From Sphingomonas guangdongensis (GTDB taxonomy: Bacteria > Pseudomonadota > Alphaproteobacteria > Sphingomonadales > Sphingomonadaceae): a DNA stretch of 64,000 bases. The DNA lies in contig NZ_OBMI01000001.1 of the NCBI RefSeq assembly GCF_900199185.1, forward strand, positions 1,401,340 to 1,465,339. The letters are read 5' to 3'. Below the pieces are notes generated by a model. It had not been told where the DNA came from. It did not search any database and worked only from the letters and a program-made list of their open reading frames with translations. Numbering within the stretch: the first letter of the stretch is position 1; the number at the start of each line of letters is the position of its first letter. Shown piece by piece: positions 17,837-26,576 of the stretch. The translations under genes and the position numbers were made by a program.

Positions 17837-18825
17837 GCGTCGCTGTCCTGATCGCGGCGAAGGACGCCGCGGCCACAATTGGGCGTTCTATCGCCTCGGC
17901 GCTTGCCGAGTCACAAGTCTCCCAAGTGATCGTCGTCGACGACGGATCAGCTGACGAGACCGCCCGCGCCGCCCGCGCCGCAGATGACGCAAGCGGTCGG
18001 CTGATCGTCGAGCGGCTGGCCGAGAACCGCGGGCCCTCGGCCGCCCGCAACCACGCGCTGACGCTCGCCACCGCCGACTATGTCGCGGTACTCGACAGCG
18101 ACGACATCATACTTCCGGGTCGCTTCGCGCGCCTTCTCGCCGTCCCGGAGTGGGACATGATTGGCGACAATATCCTGTTTGTCGCCGACGGCACCGATCT
18201 CGACGCCCTTGCGGTGCCACAGCCAACGACGGTGGTCGAAGCGCTCGATCTCGCTGATTTCATCGAGGGGTGTGTCCAGCGGCGCAGCCGCACACGGTCG
18301 CAACTCGGCTTCCTCAAGCCCGTGATCCGACGTAGCCTGATCGCGGAGACCGGCCTCGGCTATGACGAGCGGATCCGGTTGGGAGAAGATTTCCTGCTCT
18401 ATGTGGAGCTGCTGCGCCGCGGCGCATGCTTTCTGCTTACCCGATCGGTGGGCTATGTCGCGGTGGAGCGCGCGACCTCGCTCAGCGCGCGGCATCGAAC
18501 CGCCGATCTTGCCGCCCTGCTCGATGCCGAGCGTGCGCTCCTGGCAGGTTTGCCGCGCGGGACGCCGGCGGCCGAGAAGATGCGCAGCCGCATCGCCGAC
18601 ACGGCGGGCAAGCACGCGCTGCGCGCGTTTCTGGACAAGAAGCGGGCGGACGGGCTGCTGCCGGCGCTCGCGTGGCTGGCGGAGCGCCCGAGAAGCTGGC
18701 GCGCGGTGATCGGCGGTGTTGCGCGAGATAAGGTTACGGCCGCGCTTACCGAGCGGCGACCAGTGCCCGCGCCGGCCGCGCCGCGGCTGCTGCTGCCCGA
18801 ACAGCAGACGATCGTGCGCGGCTGA
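17833..18825 (+). CDS. Glycosyltransferase family 2
   Basis: ATG 17833 overlaps the previous stop. The 330-residue product has 'VAVLIAAKDAAATIG', 'VIVVDDGSADETARAA', 'NRGPSAARNHALTLA', 'YVAVLDSDDIILPGRFARL' and an acidic 'IRLGEDFLLYVELLRRGA', all parts of an inverting GT-A enzyme. The last 100 residues are helical, ending in a Pro/Ala-rich stretch. The next GT4 starts within its stop (TGATG). A close paralogue interrupted by an amber codon lies at 22258-23241, in the same order after a copy of the upstream GT. Confidence 0.82.
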   Translation: MSVAVLIAAKDAAATIGRSIASALAESQVSQVIVVDDGSADETARAARAADDASGRLIVERLAENRGPSAARNHALTLATADYVAVLDSDDIILPGRFARLLAVPEWDMIGDNILFVADGTDLDALAVPQPTTVVEALDLADFIEGCVQRRSRTRSQLGFLKPVIRRSLIAETGLGYDERIRLGEDFLLYVELLRRGACFLLTRSVGYVAVERATSLSARHRTADLAALLDAERALLAGLPRGTPAAEKMRSRIADTAGKHALRAFLDKKRADGLLPALAWLAERPRSWRAVIGGVARDKVTAALTERRPVPAPAAPRLLLPEQQTIVRG

Positions 18826-19901
18826 TGGTGCAGCCGGCGATGCGATACCTGTACGTGCTGAGCGGTTACGCCGACGACGGCGTGCTGCGCGCTCCGTCCG
18901 ATGGCCCGGCATTCGAATACCATCGCTTCGTCGAGGAGACCGGCGCGGACGTCGTCAGCCTGGCGACGCTCGCACTTGGCCAACGAGTGGTTCCGGCGCG
19001 TCTCGCCAAAGCGCTGCTCGTTCAGCGCGCGCGTCTGGCGGCGTTGGTGGCAGCGCGAGCGGGGCGGTATGATGCGATCGTCGCCTCTGGCGAGGACATC
19101 GGCATCCTGGTCGCGCTGGCTATGCGCGCGCGGCGCCGCCGTACGCCGCTCGTGGTGATCACGCACGGACCGCAGTTCGGATCAGCGAAGTTTCGAGTGG
19201 TACTCGCCCTCGTGAAGTCAATGCCGAACCTGGTGTTCGCGTGTCTGTCACAGTCGCTCGCCACACTGCTGTCGACCGGCCACGGCATCGATCCGCGTCG
19301 GTGCTCCGCAGTCGGGTACGGCGTCGACACCGACTATTATCGCAGCGCCGAGGGATCAACGGAGCCGCTGGTGGCGAGCGCCGGCACCTCCAACCGCGAT
19401 TACGAGACGCTCGTGCGGGCGCTGGCGGGAACGGACCTGCACACCCGCATCGCCGCACACAGCACCTGGGTAGGTGCGGCGGCCGCGATCGGCGTGCCGG
19501 TTCCCGATCATGTCGAGGTACGCGCATGTAGCGGGTATGACGATCTGCGCGCGCTCTACCGTCGCGCCCGCGTGGTGGTGGTGCCAACCCGAGACGTTCC
19601 TTATGCGGCGGGGTTCGCAGTGATCGCCGAGGCGCTGGCGACGGGAACGCCGGTGATTGCCACGGCCGGCCGCGTGTTGTCGGATTTCATCGAGGATGGC
19701 GTGACCGGTCTGCTCGTGCCACCAGGAGACGTCGACGCGATGCGCGCCGCAATTCTGGCGCTGATCGACGACCCTGACCGTGCGGCTAGGATGGGCGTCG
19801 CCGCCGCAGCGCTGATGCGGACGCGGTTCTCGCTCGACGATTATGTCAGGCGTCTGCGCGAGGCGGCAGAGATCGCAGCGAACAGCGGCGGACGCTCTTG
19901 A
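18825..19901 (+). CDS. Glycosyltransferase family 4
   Basis: ATG 18825 shares one base with the preceding TGA; another ATG at 18840 is nearer the first strand (MRYLYVLSGYADDG). The 358-residue GT-B protein shows 'DAIVASGEDIGILVALA', 'THGPQFGS', 'VGYGVDTDYY', 'VASAGTSNRDYETLV', and donor-site elements 'VVVPTRDVPYAAGFAVIAEALATGTPVIA' (in which two Glu/Phe positions differ from the usual E-x7-E) and 'DGVTGLLVPPGD'. It is the third GT in a coupled GT2-GT2-GT4 run, likely adding sequential sugars. Confidence 0.8.
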   Translation: MVQPAMRYLYVLSGYADDGVLRAPSDGPAFEYHRFVEETGADVVSLATLALGQRVVPARLAKALLVQRARLAALVAARAGRYDAIVASGEDIGILVALAMRARRRRTPLVVITHGPQFGSAKFRVVLALVKSMPNLVFACLSQSLATLLSTGHGIDPRRCSAVGYGVDTDYYRSAEGSTEPLVASAGTSNRDYETLVRALAGTDLHTRIAAHSTWVGAAAAIGVPVPDHVEVRACSGYDDLRALYRRARVVVVPTRDVPYAAGFAVIAEALATGTPVIATAGRVLSDFIEDGVTGLLVPPGDVDAMRAAILALIDDPDRAARMGVAAAALMRTRFSLDDYVRRLREAAEIAANSGGRS

Positions 19902-19995
19902 TGCCTGCGCGTCCCGACCGGATCCGGTGTGTCGGTGAGCCTGCCATTGCTGCAGTACCTGAGTCATTCTTTGCCACGGCAAAGGATGATTGCTG

Positions 19996-21051
19996 GTGAA
20001 CTACGTGACCAGGCCGCGGCTCGTGGTGCTCGATGGATTGCGCGGCGTGGCGGCAGTGGTCGTGCTGATCGCGCACACACTGGCAAAGTTGCGGTGGCCC
20101 GCTTTCCCGTCGATGCTGGCGGTCGATCTGTTCTTCATGATCAGCGGGTTCGTCATCCCGTTCGCCTACGAGGAGCAGCTGAAGTCGGGTCTTTCCGCCG
20201 CGCGCTTCGCGATGATCCGCTTCGTCCGGCTATATCCGCTCTATATCCTGGGCGTTGCGCTCGGGTTGATTCCTCACATCATCTGGGCTTGGTACGAGGG
20301 GGTCTGGCGCTTGCGGATCCCGCTGGTCGAATGGCTGTTGCCGTGGGGGCTGCTGCTGCTGCCCAAGCCGGTGCCCGAACCCGAGCACTCATTCATGCTC
20401 AATCCGGCCGCATGGAGCCTGTTTCTCGAATGCGTTGTGAATGCCCTCTACGTACTGGTCCTTCCCTATCTGACGCTCCGGTTGCTCGGCGTGATCGTCG
20501 GCGCGTCGGCTGTGACGCTGGCCATCGCAGCGTCGCTCTTCGGCGGCCTCAACTTTGGGACCGGCGGGTGGGAACTGACCTGGGGATTGGCGAGGGCCGG
20601 CTGTCCATTCGCGATCGGCGTGCTCGTCTATCGGCTGTGGCAGATGAGACGCTTGCCGGACTGGCAATTTTCGACGCTGCTCGCGCCGGTTCTGTTCCTC
20701 CTAACGCTCGCGTTGCCCACGGGCCTCACCTCCTGGGCAGTTGTCGTCTTCTTTTTCCTTGTTTGGGTCGCGGTGCAGTCCAGCCCCGGTCGGCGCGCAA
20801 CGCAGGTGTTCACGTGGCTCGGCGACCTATCGTATACTCTATACATGGTGCACTATGCGGTACTGCTGACGGTTCAGACCGCGGGACTGAAGGAAGGATT
20901 GCCTAATACGGCACTCTTGCTAGGCGCGTTTCCGATGACCTTTGTCGTCGCGGCAGTCGCTGGACGCTGGTACAACCGGCGCGCTCGAACGATTCTCGTC
21001 GGAAGGTTCGGGCTGCGACGCGAAAGAGTGGAAGCGACGCGGGCCTTATAG
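19996..21051 (+). CDS. Membrane acyltransferase 3 family protein (OafA/ExoZ-like)
   Basis: The start chosen is GTG 19996, with AAAGGA at 19981-19986; TTG 19990 is in frame. The 351-residue protein has about ten membrane helices. It shows the family hallmarks 'RLVVLDGLRGVAAVVVLIAH' with the catalytic-type histidine, 'AVDLFFMISGFVIPFAYE', 'RFVRLYPLYILGV' and 'LGDLSYTLYMVHYAV'. Such enzymes move acetyl or other acyl groups onto exported polysaccharides across the inner membrane. It follows the GT run by 94 bases and probably decorates the same polymer. Confidence 0.87.
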   Translation: MNYVTRPRLVVLDGLRGVAAVVVLIAHTLAKLRWPAFPSMLAVDLFFMISGFVIPFAYEEQLKSGLSAARFAMIRFVRLYPLYILGVALGLIPHIIWAWYEGVWRLRIPLVEWLLPWGLLLLPKPVPEPEHSFMLNPAAWSLFLECVVNALYVLVLPYLTLRLLGVIVGASAVTLAIAASLFGGLNFGTGGWELTWGLARAGCPFAIGVLVYRLWQMRRLPDWQFSTLLAPVLFLLTLALPTGLTSWAVVVFFFLVWVAVQSSPGRRATQVFTWLGDLSYTLYMVHYAVLLTVQTAGLKEGLPNTALLLGAFPMTFVVAAVAGRWYNRRARTILVGRFGLRRERVEATRAL

Positions 21052-21080
21052 AGACGATATCGCGTACCGCCTACGCGTGC

Positions 21081-21824
21081 TTAGATCCACAGCCCCGGAG
21101 CGAGGCGATTGGCGACAATGCGCACCGCGCGTCCGAATCTCCCACGCAGGTCATCGTACCGCCGGCCGTCCCATCCCCTCTGCCCCGACAAGCTGACGAC
21201 CCGGCGGAAGCGCTGAACAATCGTGAGCGCGGCTGGCGGCTCTTCATTGAGAAGATGGAACAGCAGTTCTTCACCATTATTGATGGTTCGAAAGCGTTCG
21301 AGATTATGCGCGAACACCAGATCGAATGCCCGCTGATTGAAAGCCGCGATAAAGAATTCCGACCATTTCACGGGATAAGTGCGGCTGTTGACGTAGATAT
21401 CCGCGTCTGCGGGAGCCGTGCGGACGATCTCGCGCACGTTTCGGATCACGTAGCGCCCGGTCACCTTCCAAAAACGCGCATCGGGCGGGAATGCGGGTAG
21501 CCGCGCGTCTGAAAACGCGGCGCACAGCAGATCCAGTTCGAGAAAGAACCGGGGGTTGTCCGGACCGAGCGGCGAAACGGAAGACAGGAAGGTGACCCGT
21601 TCGGTCAGGCCCTTCGCCGCAACCTGCGCCTCCAAAGCGGCAAGAGGATGACCGGAGTTCTCAGCGAACACGAGGTGATCCATTGTCCCACGGTCCAGTT
21701 CGCCAAGATAGATGTTCAGCGCGTCGACGTAGTTCTGCAGCCGGGCGATCGGATTGGCGTGAGTGAGGCTCTGCGTTCCGCTCTTCGGCGCGATAGTCGC
21801 GGTCAGCAGCAGTATGTTCTGCAT
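21081..21824 (-). CDS. Unassigned protein in polysaccharide locus
   Basis: The start at ATG 21824 gives a 247-residue product beginning MQNILLLTATIAP; the frame is open to an ATG at 21893. I do not recognise the family. Visible features are a possible Rossmann-like first strand, 'NPIARLQNYVDALNIYL', 'FAENSGHPLAALEAQV', 'VNSRTYPVKWSEFFIAAF', and a basic C-terminus. There are no membrane helices. The layout, with Asn-Ser-Gly and Asp-rich turns, is compatible with a small sugar-modifying or glycosyltransferase enzyme, but this is a guess from context. It converges with the acyltransferase gene with a 29-base gap. Confidence 0.6.
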   Translation of the reverse strand: MQNILLLTATIAPKSGTQSLTHANPIARLQNYVDALNIYLGELDRGTMDHLVFAENSGHPLAALEAQVAAKGLTERVTFLSSVSPLGPDNPRFFLELDLLCAAFSDARLPAFPPDARFWKVTGRYVIRNVREIVRTAPADADIYVNSRTYPVKWSEFFIAAFNQRAFDLVFAHNLERFRTINNGEELLFHLLNEEPPAALTIVQRFRRVVSLSGQRGWDGRRYDDLRGRFGRAVRIVANRLAPGLWI

Positions 21825-21909
21825 AGGCGCTTTCGGTTGTGACGGTCGCCGACGTCGTACCGTCGATGTCTGTGCAACGCTACTGATCTTCAAGCAGGCT
21901 GACGCACGG

Positions 21910-22261
21910 GAGGCGGAGACGACGCCTTCTTATGCCGAGCCTCACCGTCGCGGCCACCGCATTTCCTATGCGCCGACGGCAGTGCTCGACGAACTGGTGC
22001 CGTCGGGGCGCGCGCCTTCGCTGGCTGCTGCGCCGCGCGTTCCGCAACGGCCAGACCTATGGCGCGGTACGCATCGCCACCGGCGATGCTCCCGCCACCC
22101 TGGCGGAGCGGGCGGGCGCGAAAGCGGCGGCCTGCGCTGTGCTGGCGGCTGGGGCAGCGTGGTCGGGCCCGCGCTGGCGGCGCTCTCTGGTACGCGGCGC
22201 GCTTCACGCGGGCGCGGTGGCACGCGCGTTCGGCAAACGCGACTTAGAGCTCTACTCGTGA
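21910..22261 (+). pseudogene. 5'-truncated, frameshifted copy of the GT2 gene at 16955
   Basis: From about 21910 the sequence matches the 3' third of the GT2 gene at 16955-17836. One frame gives 'HRRGHRISYAPTAVLDELVP' (compare 'YRRGHRIAFAADAMLEEVVP'). After a shift near 21995-22010 a second frame gives 'LRWLLRRAFRNGQTYGAVRI' and ends 'RGALHAGAVARAFGKRDLELYS'. The first two thirds, including the whole catalytic core, are absent. The stop overlaps the GTG of the next pseudogene exactly as in the intact pair. Confidence 0.85.
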
Positions 22262-23241
22262 GCGTCGCGGTGATCGTCGGCGCCTATAACGCCGCCGCGA
22301 CGATCGCGCGCGCCGTCCGGTCCGCGCTCGCACAGGTCGAGGTGTCGCAGGTGATCGTCGTCGATGACGGGTCGAGCGACAACACCGCCAACTCGGCGCG
22401 GGCCGCCGACGACGGCAGTGGGCGGCTGATCGTCGAGCGGCTGCCTGCCAATCGCGGACCATCGGCGGCGCGAAACCACGCGCTGGCGCTGGCGCTGGCG
22501 ACGGCGGACGCCGTTGCTATCGTCGACTCCGACGATGTGCTGGTCCCTGGCCGGTTCGCCCGGCTGTTCGCGGTGCCGGACTGGGACATGATCGCCGACA
22601 ATCTGTTGTTCGTCTCCAACACCATCGATCCGACCGCGACGGCGGTGCCGCAGGTCGCCGGCACGCCGCGCGCGATCAGGCTGGATGCGTTTATCGACGG
22701 CAGCGTTCAGGGGCGCAGCCGCACGCGCACCAAGCTCGGCTTCCTTAAATCGGTGATTCGGCGCACACTGCTGTAGGATCCTCGCCTGCGCTACGATGAG
22801 GGGGTGCGGCTCGGCGAGGACACCGTGCTCTATGTCGAGCTGCTGCGCCGCGGCGCGCGGTTCATGCTTACTCCGGACGTCGGCTACGTCGCGGTGGAGC
22901 GGTCCAACTCACTCACCGCGCGTCACCGAACCGCGGACCTCGCCGCGCTGCGGCATGCCGAACGGGCGCTGCTCGCTGAGCTTCCCAGCAGCAGCCCCGC
23001 GGCCGCCAGCCTGCGGCGGCGCGTCGCGGATACCGCAGCGAAGCATGCGCTGCGAGCCTTCTTGGATGCGAAGCGAGAGGGCGGTCTGTCGGCAGGACTA
23101 CGCTGGCTTGCCCCGCGTCCCGCGGCGTGGTGGGCAGTGGTCGGTGGCGTGGCGCGCGACAAGGTGGCGGCTGCAAGGTCGGCGCTAACCGTGCCACCCG
23201 GAGACACCGGGCCGCGGCTGCTGCTGACCGCAGACCTCTGA
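22258..23241 (+). pseudogene. GT2 gene copy interrupted by an in-frame amber stop
   Basis: A close paralogue of the GT2 at 17833-18825, starting with GTG 22258 (MSVAVIVGAYNAAATIA). It aligns without gaps through 'VIVVDDGSSDNTANSA', 'NRGPSAARNHALALA' and 'LGFLKSVIRRTLL', then meets TAG at 22774-22776 where the paralogue reads Ile-Ala-Glu. The frame continues unchanged after it ('LRYDEGVRLGEDTVLYVELLRRGA') to a stop at 23239. All GT-A motifs remain readable, so the inactivation looks recent; suppression or a sequencing error cannot be excluded. Confidence 0.85.
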
Positions 23242-23346
23242 CCGCTTGACCCGGTCGCTGCGCGTCCTAAGGATCTTCGGTAGAACGCAACGGAGCGCGA
23301 TCACAGCGGTCCCGACTTTCGCCGTTGCTTGGCAGTCCTCATCTGC

Positions 23347-24492
23347 ATGAACGTACTCACTTTCCTACGCTCGAACTGGATTTACGTTGTCCTGCCACTC
23401 GTGGCGGTGTTGGCGGTCGCCATCACGGCAACGTTTATGTCTCGCGCTCCGGACGCCATTTCCCTCGCCAAGCGGGTCGTCCGCCCGCAACGGGTGGTGC
23501 CGAAGGCGGAGCTGCCGGCGGTCGAGCCGATCACGTTCCAGGACCTGGCGCCGCAGGACGCGCGGGCGTTCAACGCCACGATCCCTTTCTCGACCGCGCC
23601 CAACCCCGCCGCGCGTCCCTTCGCCATCTTCGGTGACGAGGCGAACCGTGCCCGTGCGGTCGACTGCCTCGCGGCGGCCGTGCTCTTCGAGGCGGGTGAC
23701 GATGCCACGGGGGAGCGTGCCGTCGCGCAGGTGGTGCTCAACCGCGTTCGCCACCCCGCTTTCCCGAACAGCGTCTGCGCCGTGGTGTTCCAGGGGGCGG
23801 AGCGGCGCACCGGCTGCCAGTTCACCTTCACTTGCGACGGCGCGATCATGCGCGCGGTGCGGCCGGAGGTGTGGGAACGCGCCCGTGCGATCGCCCGCGC
23901 GGCGCTGACCGGCACAGTCGATAAGCGCGTTGGCCACGCAACCCACTACCACACCGACTGGGTGGTGCCGTACTGGAGCTCCAGCCTCGACAAGATCACG
24001 GAGGTGCACACCCACCTGTTCTTCCGCTGGAGCGGCTGGTGGGGCACGCCGGCCGCGTTTCGCAGTCTCTACACGGGTGCGGAGCCGATCGTGCCGCAGC
24101 TCGCCCGTCTGTCTGAGGCGCATCGCAGCGGCGCGGAAGCCGTGAAGCCTCCTTCACCCGAACAGTTCAGCGAGATTGCTCCAACAGTCGAGGCGACCGT
24201 GCTGCCTCTGGTTGTGGAGCAAGACAAGGACACCTTTGTCGTCACTCTTGACGAGCGAGCGTCACCCGACAGTTTCCTTGCGCTCGCCATCGAGACATGC
24301 GGCAAGCGCATCTTCTGCAAGTTCATGGCGTGGAGCAGCAGGGAGGGAACACCTGCGACGCTTCCGATCACGCCGGTGCAGCAGCGCGCGATGTCGTTCA
24401 GCTACCTACGCGACCGCGCGTTCAACTTTGAGCGTGCCCGATGGAATTGCGCCGAGTTCAAGCGTTCGGAGCAGACACAATGCATGACTTAG
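23347..24492 (+). CDS. SleB-type cell-wall hydrolase with N-terminal membrane anchor
   Basis: ATG 23347 gives 381 residues. Residues about 10-30 form one membrane helix (IYVVLPLVAVLAVAITATF), so the rest is periplasmic. A Hydrolase_2/SleB domain at about 100-230 has 'AAAVLFEAGDDATGERAVAQVVLNRV' with the conserved Glu, 'NSVCAVVFQG', 'CQFTFTCDG' and 'ATHYHTDWVVPYW'. This family includes lytic transglycosylase-like and amidase-like peptidoglycan enzymes; the bond cut here cannot be told. The C-terminal 130 residues are unassigned and contain several Cys. It stands directly before the decayed manC-like fragment. Confidence 0.85.
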   Translation: MNVLTFLRSNWIYVVLPLVAVLAVAITATFMSRAPDAISLAKRVVRPQRVVPKAELPAVEPITFQDLAPQDARAFNATIPFSTAPNPAARPFAIFGDEANRARAVDCLAAAVLFEAGDDATGERAVAQVVLNRVRHPAFPNSVCAVVFQGAERRTGCQFTFTCDGAIMRAVRPEVWERARAIARAALTGTVDKRVGHATHYHTDWVVPYWSSSLDKITEVHTHLFFRWSGWWGTPAAFRSLYTGAEPIVPQLARLSEAHRSGAEAVKPPSPEQFSEIAPTVEATVLPLVVEQDKDTFVVTLDERASPDSFLALAIETCGKRIFCKFMAWSSREGTPATLPITPVQQRAMSFSYLRDRAFNFERARWNCAEFKRSEQTQCMT

Positions 24493-25088
24493 CAGGCTAT
24501 GGCTGGATCAAGATCGAGAAAGAAATCGCCGGCGGCGTCCACAGCGTCGAGCGCTTTGTGGAAAAGCCGCCGCTCGACCGCGCGCAGGCGATGCTGGACG
24601 AGGCGGCCATATCTGAAACGGCGGCATCTTTCTGTTTTGCGCCGACCGCTACCTGGAGGTGTTCGGTCGCGAGTTGGCACCGATGGTGGAGGCGGCGACC
24701 AGCGCGATGGAGCAGGCCAGGCGGGAGGGTGCACGCGTGCGGCCCGATGCCGACGCCTTTGCGCGCTCGCCCTCCAACTCGATCGACTATGCGGTCATGG
24801 AGAAGGCGAACCGCGTGGCGGTGGTGCCCGTCTCGATGGGATGAAGCGATCTCGGCGGCTGGGACGCGCTGCACGCGATCAGCGACCGCGACGATAGCGG
24901 CAATGCCCATGCGGGTGAGGTGATCGCGGTCGACACCACGGCTGCTTCGTCAAGACCGACGGCGTGCGGTGGCGCTGGTCGGGGTCGAGGACCTGATCGT
25001 GGTCGCGAGCGGGAACGACGTGCTGATCCTGCCGCGCGGGCGCAGCCAGGAGGTCAAGAAGATCACCGAGGCGCTGAAGGCCGCGTGA
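24492..25088 (+). pseudogene. Decayed mannose-1-phosphate guanylyltransferase (ManC/XanB-like), C-terminal part
   Basis: Pieces of one protein can be followed through several frames. First comes 'AGYGWIKIEKEIAGGVHSVE' and 'RFVEKPPLDRAQAMLDE', then a frameshift near 24600, then 'NGGIFLFCADRYLEVFGREL', 'PSNSIDYAVMEKANRVAVVP' and 'SDLGGWDALHAI'. After shifts near 24941 and 24968 it ends 'VALVGVEDLIVVASGNDVLI' and 'LPRGRSQEVKKITEALKAA'. Two Trp codons appear changed to TGA (24614 and 24842). About 150 N-terminal residues, including the nucleotide-binding GGxGTRL region, are missing. GDP-mannose synthesis cannot come from this copy. Confidence 0.88.
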
Positions 25089-25225
25089 CGTCGGGGCGGG
25101 TTAAGCGCAAGGCGGCGCTCGCCGCCGGCGCGATCCCCGTTGCCGTGACCGGGCCGCTCACCTGCGCGCTATGCGGCCGCCCGCTCGGCCGTAAGGTCGA
25201 GTGGCACCATGTCGTTTACAAGAGC
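25085..25225 (+). pseudogene. Truncated HNH endonuclease-like fragment
   Basis: GTG 25085 overlaps the last codon of the manC remnant. The first 47 residues read 'TSGRVKRKAALAAGAIPVAV' followed by 'CALCGRPLGRKVEWHHVVYKS', a zinc-knuckle CxxC plus the WHH that opens an HNH nuclease core. The expected second half (a second Cys or His pair) is absent; the open frame runs on into unrelated sequence to 25396. I read this as a 3'-truncated gene joined to foreign DNA near 25225; the exact break is uncertain. Confidence 0.55.
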
Positions 25226-25409
25226 GTGCGAGATGTTGCTCTATCGCTCCATGCTGAGGACCTTCCGTACTTCCCTGTAGCATCGCCTCGACAATCAGGG
25301 AGAGGACCTAGTGGAAGATTGAGGGTGCAGCCAGTGGCTGTGCCGAGAGGTGAAAGTTTCCGCGCGTCAGCGCCTGCAGCCGGCGACCTCGCGTAAACAC
25401 TGGACTACA

Positions 25410-25940
25410 ATGACCAAGAATTATGAAGTGAATGATGCCGATCAGGAGGCAATCGGGATTATGATTGCCATCAATCTGAAACTTGGATGGCACGTCGACA
25501 ACAGCATGCTGGTTGCACTCTCGCCTGCTTACTGGGAGTACCAGTATGTGCCACAAGCCGAGCTTCTGCTCGTGCCGACAGGCGCAAGCCATGGGCGTGT
25601 CCGGCTCGACGTTATGGGCGCATGCCGCGAGGCACGCTGCGACGCGATCATCCTCTCGGCTGGTCAGACGAGCGATGGCGCGCGCCAGACCTATGCGACA
25701 GTGATCCGCTGGTCGTCTAACGGTGCTCGCTGGCACGGACCGCACCTGCCATGGCTTTCCGCCTCGGGCGATCAGCTCTGGCTTACGCCCGATCCGCGAG
25801 CGCTCGCAGCGGACGAGCCCGCGTTCAGCCTCGACCTGCTGGGGCTGAGCGACACGGCAGCACCCTACACCGATGCGCTGGACCAGGACCGCGGCCTCAC
25901 CGCTGCCCGCGCCTTCATCGATCAAGCGCTGGGAGGTTGA
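25410..25940 (+). CDS. Hypothetical protein of accessory region
   Basis: A 176-residue acidic protein from ATG 25410 (MTKNYEVNDADQEAIG), not recognised. It has no signal peptide or membrane helix and is rich in Trp and His ('HVDNSMLVALSPAYWEYQYV', 'SSNGARWHGPHLPWLSA'). Its codons are less G/C-biased than those of the flanking housekeeping genes. The next gene begins 2 bases after its stop with a shared ribosome site (GGGAGG), so the two form a small operon, likely acquired horizontally. Confidence 0.6.
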   Translation: MTKNYEVNDADQEAIGIMIAINLKLGWHVDNSMLVALSPAYWEYQYVPQAELLLVPTGASHGRVRLDVMGACREARCDAIILSAGQTSDGARQTYATVIRWSSNGARWHGPHLPWLSASGDQLWLTPDPRALAADEPAFSLDLLGLSDTAAPYTDALDQDRGLTAARAFIDQALGG

Positions 25941-25942
25941 GC

Positions 25943-26569
25943 ATGGCGAAGTGGACAAGCCCGGCAGCTGCTGCCGACATGGTGTTTGATGATCCGGCCC
26001 GGCTCGGCAGTGGCTCCCACTTTGGGTTCGCGATCCTCTGGGCTGAAAACCGCGGGGAGCGAGCCAAAACGGCCGATCTTGCCTGCGCCAAGCTCCAGCC
26101 CGCCAAGCCGAAAGGCGAGGGCGTGCAAAAGGACGAAACTTGGGCGGTGACCGCATCCGATCACCGGCTTCTACTGGCTGCAGGCACCCCTGACATCGCA
26201 AGCCCCAAGGTGCTGTTCGACAGCTACGATGCTGACGTTTGCGCGAACCAAAACCTGCTAGCGGTTGTGCAAACGCTTCGGTTCGATCCCGATCTACCGC
26301 GGCACACCATGATGCAGCATGCCTATCTGTATGCGTCACTCACGCTGCATCCGAAGCGGCTCTCGAGCCTGATCGTCCAGCATATGCCGGGTGACATCCG
26401 CTCAGCCCGAGCGCCGCATGTCCACATCCTGACGCTCGCCCGCGTGCACCGGATCAGTGGATGGGGCCAAGTTCACGAAGTGTTCGACGATCCCCCCGCT
26501 GAGATGCACCGGGCGTTCCTTGCCGACTGGGAGCGGTTCAATGGCGCTCTCAAGCGGCACTGCACGTAA
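25943..26569 (+). CDS. Hypothetical protein of accessory region
   Basis: ATG 25943, with GGGAGG upstream, gives 208 residues beginning MAKWTSPAAAADMVFDD. I do not recognise it. The C-terminal half is histidine-rich: 'RHTMMQHAYLYASLTLHPKR', then 'RAPHVHILTLARVHRISGWG'. The HxH inside a hydrophobic strand recalls metal sites of rolling-circle or MobA-type relaxases, but the other required residues are not evident, so no function is assigned. It is coupled to the preceding gene and followed by two strong hairpins. Confidence 0.6.
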   Translation: MAKWTSPAAAADMVFDDPARLGSGSHFGFAILWAENRGERAKTADLACAKLQPAKPKGEGVQKDETWAVTASDHRLLLAAGTPDIASPKVLFDSYDADVCANQNLLAVVQTLRFDPDLPRHTMMQHAYLYASLTLHPKRLSSLIVQHMPGDIRSARAPHVHILTLARVHRISGWGQVHEVFDDPPAEMHRAFLADWERFNGALKRHCT

Positions 26570-26576
26570 GCTCGGG

